A DNA stretch of 7,336 nt from Bifidobacteriaceae bacterium. Its GTDB lineage: Bacteria; Actinomycetota; Actinomycetes; Actinomycetales; WQXJ01. Numbering within the stretch: position 1 is the first letter of the stretch; each line of letters starts with the position of its first letter. The position numbers and the translations under genes are program-made. Location of the stretch: contig JAISBQ010000289.1 in assembly GCA_031266115.1 (NCBI GenBank), positions 1-7,336 on the forward strand. Direction: 5' to 3'. The notes under the pieces were generated by a model. That model worked only from the letters and a program-made list of their open reading frames with translations. It made no database searches and was not told where the DNA came from. This document shows, piece by piece, positions 1 to 5,800 of this stretch.

Positions 1-57
1 GAACCCGCGGCCGCCTGGACCACAACCAGGAGCTCTACCAACTGAGCTACAGCCACC
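1..57 (-). tRNA. tRNA-His (anticodon GTG), 3' part cut off by the window edge
   Basis: Read on the minus strand, this is the 5' three quarters of a tRNA. A 7-nt acceptor strand (56-50) is followed by T8-A9, a GCTC D-arm, a perfect 5-bp anticodon stem (CCTGG/CCAGG) around the loop TTGTGGT, and the start of the T-arm (GGGTTC). The anticodon GTG decodes histidine. Position 57 supplies the extra G(-1) typical of tRNA-His. The rest of the T-arm and the 3' acceptor strand lie outside the window. The gene sits 96 bases downstream of orn on the same strand, a neighbourhood common in actinobacteria. Confidence 0.95.
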
Positions 58-89
58 ACGGCCTCGCGTCCGTGCGCGGGCCGGGTGCG

Positions 90-95
90 AGTCTA
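90..95 (-). promoter_or_regulatory. Probable -10 box of the tRNA-His promoter
   Basis: On the minus strand the hexamer TAGACT fits the actinobacterial TANNNT -10 consensus. Transcription would start near position 83, giving a 26-nt leader before the tRNA 5' end. No good -35 hexamer is visible about 17 bases upstream. The box lies between the orn stop codon and the tRNA, so the tRNA need not depend on read-through from orn. Confidence 0.5.
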
Positions 96-153
96 GCCGA
101 CCCCACCTGCCCGCGTCCCGTGTGTGTCCTGTCCCGTGTGCGTCCCAGCGTCC

Positions 154-792
154 TCAGGTCCCGCGGCCGCCCGCCACCGAGGTCGCGGTGATTTGCGCCG
201 CGACCTGCTTCGCCGTGTCGGAGTCCGGGCCAGGGTCGGGGACAAACAGGGCTGCCCGGTAGTACCGCAGCTCGTCGATCGAGTCGAGGATGTCGCCCAA
301 TGCGCGGTGGTTCCCGGTCTTGTGTGGGGCGTGGAAATAGATCCGCGGGAACCAGCGGCGGGTGAGTTCTTTGATGGAGGACACATCAATGGTCCTGTAG
401 TGGAGGAAATTCCCAAATTCTGGCATGTCGCGGTCGATGAACTCACGATCCGTGGACACCGAATTGCCGGCGAGGGGCGCCTTGCCGGCGGCGGGGATCC
501 AGGCACGGACGTAGTCGAGCACCAGCTGTTGGGCCTCATCGAGGCTGATCCCGTGCGGGATCTCCGTGAGGAGCCCCGAGGCTGCGTGCATGTCGCGGAC
601 CAGCGGAATCATCGAGGCGAATGCCTCGTCAGGGGGTCTGATCACCGCATCTACCCCTGTTCCCAGGGGATTGAGCTGGGAATCGGTAACAATTGCGGCG
701 ATCTCAACCATCGCGTCGGTACGAAGGTCGAGCCCGGTCATCTCGCAATCGACCCAGACAATGTGATCGGTGGTTCCACTATCGATTGGCAC
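154..792 (-). CDS. orn: Oligoribonuclease, DEDDh 3'-to-5' exoribonuclease
   Basis: This 212-residue cytosolic enzyme degrades very short RNAs (2-5 nt, including pGpG) to mononucleotides, the last step of mRNA decay. Full family length and all catalytic motifs are visible: Exo I WVDCEMTGL with D15 and E17, Exo II GNSVSTDREF with D115, and Exo III NHRALGDI with H162 and D167. The conserved HYRTIDVSSIKEL (131-143) and RRWFP segments are also present. The start is GTG at 792-790. No good Shine-Dalgarno precedes it, but a TAAGAT -10 box sits exactly 6 nt upstream, which points to a leaderless mRNA. The stop is TGA at 156-154. The gene is divergent from the DUF1684 gene, and tRNA-His follows on the same strand. 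The C-terminal stretch after residue 186 is variable and Ala/Ser/Thr-rich. The family assignment is secure. Confidence 0.97.
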   Translation of the reverse strand: MPIDSGTTDHIVWVDCEMTGLDLRTDAMVEIAAIVTDSQLNPLGTGVDAVIRPPDEAFASMIPLVRDMHAASGLLTEIPHGISLDEAQQLVLDYVRAWIPAAGKAPLAGNSVSTDREFIDRDMPEFGNFLHYRTIDVSSIKELTRRWFPRIYFHAPHKTGNHRALGDILDSIDELRYYRAALFVPDPGPDSDTAKQVAAQITATSVAGGRGT

Positions 793-798
793 CCGGTA

Positions 799-804
799 AT
801 CTTA
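799..804 (-). promoter_or_regulatory. -10 box of orn, giving a leaderless transcript
   Basis: TAAGAT on the minus strand ends 6 bases before the GTG start of orn, so the predicted transcription start (7 bases after the last T) is the G of GTG at 792. This is the usual geometry of actinobacterial leaderless genes. No convincing -35 hexamer is seen 16-18 bases upstream. Confidence 0.6.
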
Positions 805-976
805 CCCGCTCCGCGCAACCCATCCCCGCTCCATCCGCGCCCCACTCGTGTGCCACACTGGGTCCACTGACCGCGCCTTCCGCCGATGCCCGCAGCCCTG
901 CCGCACCCTCCGATCCGCGCGTCCAGCCCGTCCAAGCCCATCCATGCTCACGCGATCCCACCCGAAGTGAGTGAGT

Positions 977-1015
977 ACGGGAGGGGAGAAGGCCGCGGGT
1001 CTTCTCCCCTCCCGT
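977..1015. repeat. Perfect 15-bp inverted repeat (strong hairpin)
   Basis: The arms at 977-991 (ACGGGAGGGGAGAAG) and 1001-1015 are perfect reverse complements around a 9-base loop (GCCGCGGGT). No T-run follows on either side. Both flanking genes are transcribed away from it, so it is not the terminator of either. It could lie in the 5' leader of the DUF1684 mRNA, or be part of a dispersed intergenic repeat together with the direct repeats just downstream. Confidence 0.75.
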
Positions 1016-1031
1016 GCGAGCGAGGGAGGGC

Positions 1032-1055
1032 CGCAGGGAGTGCAGCGACCGAGCA
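1032..1055 (+). repeat. 24-nt intergenic direct repeat, copy 1
   Basis: This copy differs from copy 2 (1071-1094) at 3 of 24 positions. The last 14 bases (GCAGCGACCGAGCA) are identical in both. Each copy is preceded at a variable distance by CGTGCG (1013-1018 and 1063-1068). The composition resembles dispersed non-coding repeats of some high-GC genomes, but no other copy exists in this window. Confidence 0.6.
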
Positions 1056-1070
1056 TCCCATCCGTGCGCT

Positions 1071-1094
1071 CGTAGGGAACGCAGCGACCGAGCA
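1071..1094 (+). repeat. 24-nt intergenic direct repeat, copy 2
   Basis: This is the second copy, 39 bases downstream of the first. It ends 6 bases before the Shine-Dalgarno of the DUF1684 gene and would therefore lie in its 5' leader. Confidence 0.6.
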
Positions 1095-1100
1095 CCACCG

Positions 1101-1106
1101 AAGGAG
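1101..1106 (+). promoter_or_regulatory. Shine-Dalgarno site that fixes the DUF1684 start
   Basis: AAGGAG, 9 bases before ATG 1116, rules out the longer in-frame reading that begins in the repeat cluster. Confidence 0.75.
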
Positions 1107-1115
1107 CACCAGCCC

Positions 1116-1895
1116 ATGACCAGCATCAACCCGAACGCCATCGTCGACTGGCAGGCTTGGCATGCCTCGCGCCTGGCCGCCGCGCCGTTTCTCGCATCGA
1201 ACGTGGGCACCCACTGGTTGGGTCGCGATCCCCTCGAGATCCCCGGTATCCCAGGCCAGTGGAGTTCCGCCGATGGCGCCGCGTGCGCCGACGCCATCCC
1301 AACCGGAACGCCTGTGCGAGACCGGGATGGCGCCCCCGTGCCTCACGACGGCACGATCCGACTCGCCCCAGGCGCCGACAGGTGGTTCGGCGACATCCGG
1401 GTGCGTCTGTTTGAGCGCGATGGGGCGTTCGCGGTCCGCGTATTCGACCCGTCCGCACCCGCCGCCGCCACCCTGGAAGGCATCGATGCCTTCGACCCCG
1501 ATCCCCGCTGGGCCATCCCAGGTCGCTTCATCCCACCCGCCGAGGCCGATCGCGTCGCCATCGGACACGTGGACGGCCTGGTCGCCGAGACAAGACCAAC
1601 CGGCTACCTCGCCTTCGCCATCGCCGGCACCGCCTACCGCTTCACGGTGACCTCCGCCCGCGAGGACTACTTCGCGGTGTTCGCGGACGCCAGCAACGGC
1701 CACCAGACCAAGCAGTTCCGCTTCCTCACGGTCCGGCCCGCCGATGGCGAGGGGAACGTCATCGTCGATTTCAACCGCGCCTACCTTCCGCCGTGCGCGT
1801 TCAGCGATCACTATCTGTGTCCGATGCCGCCCCCTGGCAACCGCATCGAAGTTCCAGTTCTCGCGGGAGAGGCCTACCCGCGTTACCGTGTCTAG
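1116..1895 (+). CDS. DUF1684 family protein, cytosolic, function unknown
   Basis: The product has 259 residues. The C-terminal signature of DUF1684 is clear at about 215-252: VIVDFNRAYLPPCAFS, then HYLCPMPPPGNRI and VPVLAGE, with conserved N220, R221, C227 and C235. Further family-like segments are the N-terminal W12/W15 region with GTHWLG (31-36), the KQFRFLTV strand (199-206), and a middle portion rich in beta strands. There is no signal peptide or membrane segment, so it should act in the cytosol. The biochemical role of the family is not established and I assign none. The ATG at 1116 is chosen because AAGGAG (1101-1106) lies 9 bases upstream. The same frame stays open back to 1014, but that part is made of the intergenic repeats and is not protein-like. 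The gene seems to be transcribed alone, since a tRNA follows. Confidence 0.9.
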   Translation: MTSINPNAIVDWQAWHASRLAAAPFLASNVGTHWLGRDPLEIPGIPGQWSSADGAACADAIPTGTPVRDRDGAPVPHDGTIRLAPGADRWFGDIRVRLFERDGAFAVRVFDPSAPAAATLEGIDAFDPDPRWAIPGRFIPPAEADRVAIGHVDGLVAETRPTGYLAFAIAGTAYRFTVTSAREDYFAVFADASNGHQTKQFRFLTVRPADGEGNVIVDFNRAYLPPCAFSDHYLCPMPPPGNRIEVPVLAGEAYPRYRV

Positions 1896-1906
1896 CGATT
1901 CGCCAC

Positions 1907-1926
1907 GCCGCCGGCCGCGGCGGCCG
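1907..1926 (+). terminator. Possible GC-rich hairpin after the DUF1684 gene
   Basis: Starting 11 bases after the stop codon, GCCGCC (1907-1912) pairs with GGCGGC (1919-1924), and an overlapping CGGCCG/CGGCCG pairing is also possible. There is no T-run, so termination is only a guess. The alternative is simple GC-rich spacer. Confidence 0.25.
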
Positions 1927-1935
1927 CGCACCCAC

Positions 1936-1941
1936 TATCCT
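1936..1941 (+). promoter_or_regulatory. Probable -10 box of the tRNA-Arg promoter
   Basis: TATCCT fits TANNNT. Transcription would begin near 1948, about 7 bases before the tRNA 5' end, a spacing typical of tRNA genes. The -35 region is pure G/C and gives no support. Confidence 0.5.
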
Positions 1942-1954
1942 GGACCGGCCGTGT

Positions 1955-2027
1955 GCCTCCGTAGCTCAACGGATAGAGCAGTGGACTTCTAATCCGAAGG
2001 TTGCGGGTTCGAGTCCCGCCGGGGGCG
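1955..2027 (+). tRNA. tRNA-Arg (anticodon TCT)
   Basis: A complete cloverleaf of 73 nt. The acceptor stem is GCCTCCG (1955-1961) with CGGGGGC (2020-2026), including one T:G pair. T8-A9 and a GCTC D-arm follow. The anticodon loop CTTCTAA (1986-1992) carries TCT at 1988-1990, and the T-arm is GCGGG-TTCGAGT-CCCGC (2003-2019). The top base pair of the anticodon stem (1981/1997) is a G-A mismatch. The discriminator is G2027 and no CCA is encoded. It decodes AGA (and AGG by wobble), rare codons in GC-rich genomes. The lipoprotein gene starts 39 bases downstream, with little room for a separate promoter. Confidence 0.95.
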
Positions 2028-2053
2028 CGACCTGCCGCCCGCGGCGTAGCCGG

Positions 2054-2061
2054 AAGAGGAG
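2054..2061 (+). promoter_or_regulatory. Shine-Dalgarno site of the lipoprotein gene
   Basis: AAGAGGAG lies 5 bases before ATG 2067 and selects this start over any upstream codon inside the tRNA. Confidence 0.7.
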
Positions 2062-2066
2062 TATCG

Positions 2067-2627
2067 ATGGTGTCCAAGGCGCTCGCCTGCGTGGTTGGTG
2101 TGCTGCTCGCGGCCGGAGCGATGGCGGGATGCTCGGATTCCGCCTCCGAGTCGCCCGGTGTCTCGCCCACCCCCTCCCGCAGCGCCGATGCCGATCAGCT
2201 GGCCATGGCGCAGATCGTCTGGGATGTGGACGATGCCGGAGCGCCGAGCCTCGCTTACCCCCTCCCCTTCCGCGTTTCCGCCCCCACGGCGGCAGGGATG
2301 TTCGAGGGCGACGGCGAGGAATTGCAGATGGGCGACCAGGTGACGTTCGATTCGGCGGTGTTCGATGGCGAGACCGGTGAGGTCTTGCGGTCCACCTACT
2401 CGGACGGGGAGCCCGAGCAGCTGGTGATGGCGCAAGACGCGATTGAGCCCACCATGCTGGCGGCGCTGATGAACCTCAATGTGGGTGCGCGCTTTGTCTA
2501 CGTGATGCCCAATCCTGAGGCGTTGGATGAGGCCGGGATCACCGGTGGGGTGGGCCAGAACGGTACGCCGTATCCGTCGCTCCTCGTCGCGATCACGGTG
2601 AGGGTGGCTGAACCGGCCCAGCCGTAG
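2067..2627 (+). CDS. Small lipoprotein with a degenerate FKBP-like domain
   Basis: The 186-residue product carries a lipoprotein signal: K4, a hydrophobic stretch (6-18), then the lipobox M-A-G-C with C22 as the lipidation site. It should therefore sit on the outer face of the membrane. A Ser/Pro-rich linker (23-40) follows. Residues about 78-180 resemble the FKBP peptidyl-prolyl isomerase fold: EGDGEELQMGDQVTF (80-94), a GETGEVL turn (101-107), a DAIEPTMLAALMNLNVGARFVYVMPNP stretch (124-150) matching the 'VIPGW..AL.GM.VG....IPP' pattern, and a final strand SLLVAITVRV. The FKBP aromatic active-site residues are not evident, so it may be a binding or chaperone-like protein rather than an active isomerase. 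ATG 2067 is chosen because GAGGAG lies 5 bases upstream, and the open frame further upstream is tRNA. The call as a lipoprotein is firm; the fold is inferred. Confidence 0.85.
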   Translation: MVSKALACVVGVLLAAGAMAGCSDSASESPGVSPTPSRSADADQLAMAQIVWDVDDAGAPSLAYPLPFRVSAPTAAGMFEGDGEELQMGDQVTFDSAVFDGETGEVLRSTYSDGEPEQLVMAQDAIEPTMLAALMNLNVGARFVYVMPNPEALDEAGITGGVGQNGTPYPSLLVAITVRVAEPAQP

Positions 2628-2713
2628 GGCGGTGCTGGCTCCCCGCGGGCGGCCGACCTTGGTGCGCGGGTGGGGCGCCGCGGACCGTTGTTCCTGGTGA
2701 TGGGTGTGGCTTG

Positions 2714-2742
2714 TTGCTGGTGTCGCAGGGCACGGATACGAT
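2714..2742 (+). promoter_or_regulatory. Candidate housekeeping-sigma promoter of the GH3 gene
   Basis: TTGCTG (2714-2719) and TACGAT (2737-2742) are separated by exactly 17 bases. This is the best -35/-10 pair in the 258-base spacer and points towards the GH3 gene. Transcription would start near 2749, giving a leader of about 137 bases that contains the hairpin at 2795-2826. No recognisable LacI-type operator overlaps it. Confidence 0.5.
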
Positions 2743-2794
2743 GATCTGCGGTGTTTTCGACGGAATTCGCAGCTGTTCACGGGGTCCGTCGGGT

Positions 2795-2826
2795 CGTGCA
2801 TCGGCACGTGGTGGTTTGGATGCACG
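2795..2826 (+). other. Inverted repeat with two alternative hairpins in the GH3 leader
   Basis: CGTGCATC (2795-2802) is perfectly complementary to GATGCACG (2819-2826) across a 16-base loop. The first five bases can instead pair with GCACG (2804-2808) to form a tighter 5-bp hairpin with loop ATCG. The two folds exclude each other. It may be a protein-binding dyad, an mRNA leader structure, or chance. Confidence 0.4.
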
Positions 2827-2874
2827 GGTTCACCGTCAGAAGTTCGACAAGGCTGGTTTGAGGTCAACCAAGTT

Positions 2875-2878
2875 AGGA
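2875..2878 (+). promoter_or_regulatory. Shine-Dalgarno site of the GH3 gene
   Basis: AGGA lies 7 bases before ATG 2886. The next in-frame ATG (2916, residue 11) has no comparable site, so the longer start, which completes a normal basic n-region of the signal peptide, is preferred. Confidence 0.6.
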
Positions 2879-2885
2879 ATAGCGA

Positions 2886-5800
2886 ATGAAACACTCACAA
2901 CGCGGTACCGCGCGCATGGTGAAGCGCGGTTTTGTCACGGTCGCGGTGGCGACTGGGCTGGTGGTGGCCGGCGTCCCGGCCCTCCTGTCCGCTCCTGCTG
3001 TTGCTGCCGATCCTGTCCTGCCCTATCAGGACCAGACGCTGCCGTTCTCCGTACGCGCCGCGGACCTGGTGTCCCGGATGACGCAAGAGGAGAAGGCTCA
3101 GCAGTTCAACTCGACGCTCCCGAACTTCGAGTTCATGGGCCCACCTGCGCCAGCGATTCCGAGGCTCGGCGTGCGCCAGTACACCTACTGGCAAGAGGCC
3201 CTTCACGGCGTGGCTCGCCAAGGTGTGGCCACCGAGTTCCCCACGGGCTTGGGCATCGCCTCGACGTGGGACCGCGAGCTTGTCCAAGCGATGACCACGG
3301 CCGTCTCGGATGAGGGGCGTGCCAAGTACAACGATGACTGCCTGACCGATGAATTCAAGGCAGATCTGACTAAGTACTGCCGTGGCATGACCTACTGGTC
3401 ACCCACCATCAACCTGGCGCGCGATCCGCGCTGGGGCCGCGCCGATGAGAACTACGGCGAGGATCCCTATCTGGCCGGCGAGATCGCCGGACAGTTTGTG
3501 CTCGGTCTGCAGGGTGGGCACACCTCGACCGCGGACTCTGTGGGCGGCACCCCGACCTCCTACCTCAAGGCGGTCTCGACACCCAAGCACTATCTCGCCA
3601 ACAACTCCGAGATCAACCGCCACACCGGCACCTCCAACCTGACTGACCGTTCGCTGCACGAGTACTACACGGCGGCGTTCGGCAAGGCCGCCGGCAAGGA
3701 ATACGGCGCCAAGTCCATGATGCCGTCCTACAACGCGATCAACGTGGACTCGAACTACACCTCCACGACCGGTGCACCGACCGTGGTCACTCCGGCCAAT
3801 GAGTCGGATTACCGCGGCGTGGAGACCCAGACCACCATGGGCACACCGGCTCCGGCCAGCAAGTATGCGATCGAGACACTGCTGCGGCGCATCTGGGGCT
3901 TCGACGGATTTGTCACCTCCGACTGCGGCGCCACCAACGATGTCTACGAGACCGGGTTCGCCGGCCACAACTGGAAGCCCGCCCAGACCGGTGGTGAACA
4001 GGTGACTGAGCCTCAGGGTGCCGCATGGGCGCTCAAGGCCGGCACCGATGTCGACTGCTGGGCCTCGGCCTATCGCACGTACCTCCCGACCGCTCAGAAC
4101 GAGGGCTGGGCCACCGAGCAGGATTGGGATGTTGCGCTGACCCGCGCGTTCACCATCCGCATGCAGCTCGGTGAATTCGACGACGACGCCAAGGTGCCGT
4201 GGTCCAACACCAGCTATGTGTCCGGCGATCCCAACCATGGTGTCAACGCGCCGACTCACGTCGCCCGCGCGCACGAGATGTCGTTGGCTGCCCCGGTGTT
4301 GTTGAAGAACGCGACCGTGGGAAGCACGCCGGTGCTGCCACTGAACTCATCGGGCAAGACGATGGTCCTCGGATACTACGCGACTGAACCCATCCATGGC
4401 GGCTACTCTCCGGACGCCACCACGAATACGATCAGTGCCGCTCAAGGCATCACGAACGTCGCGGGAGCCGCCAACGTTGAGGTCAACGATGAGGCCATTC
4501 TCAACCAGGTTGGCTCCAAGCCGGGCTCGGGGAATGCGACGCTGCTCAACAGCGCCGGCGCGCAGGTCGGCGACGAGATTTCGTTCTGGGGTTACACCGA
4601 TGTGGTCGGCTGGGTGCAGACGCCTGGGTTCTTCGGACCCTCGTTCACCGCGACCACGTCACTTGATGGGCACTTCACTGTGCCGGTGAACATCACCGCG
4701 GGCGTGACCGCCGTGCACTTGCCGCTGAGCGGCAGCGATGTGTTCCCCTATACCGATCCGAACTGCACATTGGCCGCCCGCGGTGACCGGTGCGAGACGA
4801 TCGCGAGTTTCAACGTGACCATCGCTGGCACCACCGTGAGTTACCCCATCTGGGCAGCGATGACGGTCGGATTCGGTTCCAATTTGGCGGTTTCCTATGA
4901 AGCGCTCGATGTCCCCTTGAGTGACTTCGCGAGCCCAACGGGCCAGCAGGACGTTGTGTTCGAGTTCTCGTTGGGCGGCGCCGGAGGCACGGGCCTCAAT
5001 CTCACCACCTGCTCGCAGCTCGACTGCCAGGGCTCGGCTGACGCCACGACCGACGAGGCCAAGATCAAGGCCGCAGACAATGTCGTGGTCTACATCGGTA
5101 CTCGTGAGGCTGATTCCAACGAGGAATCCGACCGTCCCACCACCAAGCTTCCCCGCAACCAGGCCGAGTTGGCGGCGCAGGTGTCCGAGTGGAACCCGCG
5201 GACCGTCGTGTGGATTCAGTCCGTGGCGCAGGTCGAGCAGACTCTGTTCAAGGACAAGGCCGGCGCGATCATCTGGAGCACGTACAACGGTGAATACCAG
5301 GGCCAGGCCGTCGGCGAGACCCTGTTTAACAGGGCTGTCAACCTGGGTGACAAGACCATCCAGGCCACCCCGTCCGGCCACTTGCCGTACATGTACTACA
5401 GCGACGTCGACAACCAGCTCACTAAGTCGACGGATTATGCGCTGACCACTGCTGAGGGCGCGACGTGTGGGCGGACCTACTGGTACTACAAGACCGGATC
5501 GTCGGCCGCATGTACCGCACCGGACTATCCGTTCGGCTACGGCCTGTCCTACACCACGTTCACCTATACCGACCTGGCGCTGAGCAAGGCGACGGCATCG
5601 CCCAATGACACGGTCGACGTGTCGGTCAAGGTGACCAACACCGGCGCCTACAGGGGCCGGGCCGTTGCCCAGGTGTATGTGGCTTCCCCGCAGGCCGATG
5701 GCGATACCCGTCCGCTGCGTCAGCTCAAGGGCTTCGCCAAGACCGCCGAGCTTGCACCGGGTGCCGCCGAGACGGTGATCATCCCGCTGAAGGTCTCCGA

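Larger units (their letters stand above)
793..1115. other. Divergent intergenic region between orn and the DUF1684 gene
   Basis: These 323 bases hold no gene I can support. From left to right they contain the orn -10 box (799-804), a GC-rich stretch without recognisable motifs (about 830-960), a perfect 15-bp inverted repeat (977-1015), two copies of a 24-nt direct repeat (1032-1055 and 1071-1094), and the Shine-Dalgarno AAGGAG (1101-1106). I could not find a good TANNNT promoter for the rightward gene. Reading frames across the region on both strands are GC-driven and have no protein character. Confidence 0.6.

Noticed and set aside
115..140. Tandem GTCCCGTGTG (115-124 and 131-140) as a functional repeat
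   Set aside because: There are only two 10-base copies in simple GT/CG-rich DNA downstream of orn; this is likely low complexity.
848..858. GTGTG-C-CACAC dyad upstream of orn
   Set aside because: It is a short 5-bp palindrome about 50 bases from the orn start, with no supporting repeats; it cannot be separated from chance.
124..870. Plus-strand open frame of 248 codons opposite orn
   Set aside because: It is fully antisense to a gene with all oligoribonuclease motifs. Its translation has no family resemblance, and GC-rich DNA commonly leaves such frames open.
1014..1115. N-terminal extension of the DUF1684 protein
   Set aside because: The frame is open, but the 34 extra residues come from the direct-repeat cluster and AAGGAG directs initiation at 1116.
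948..1931. Minus-strand open frame of 327 codons opposite the DUF1684 gene
   Set aside because: It is low-complexity Gly/Arg/Asp-rich translation, runs through the intergenic repeats, has no Shine-Dalgarno, and overlaps a clear family member on the other strand.
1955..2027. tRNA-Arg as an integration site for a mobile element
   Set aside because: tRNA-Arg genes are common attachment sites, but no duplicated tRNA 3' end, integrase or composition change is seen downstream.
2642..2670. Terminator after the lipoprotein gene
   Set aside because: CCCGCG and CGCGGG can pair, but the loop is 17 bases and no T-run follows, so it is too weak to annotate.
2853..2870. TTGA-GG-TCAA as an operator for a sugar regulator
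   Set aside because: The dyad is only 4+4 bases and its flanks do not pair consistently; such a match is expected by chance.
1989..2894. Minus-strand open frame of 301 codons across tRNA-Arg, the lipoprotein gene and the GH3 spacer
   Set aside because: It crosses a tRNA and a promoter region, is antisense to the lipoprotein, and its translation is rich in His/Arg/Gly without motifs.
3399..4274. Minus-strand open frame inside the GH3 gene
   Set aside because: It is a shadow of the GH3 coding frame with no independent signals; the same holds for the frames at 4659-5381 and 6285-7328.
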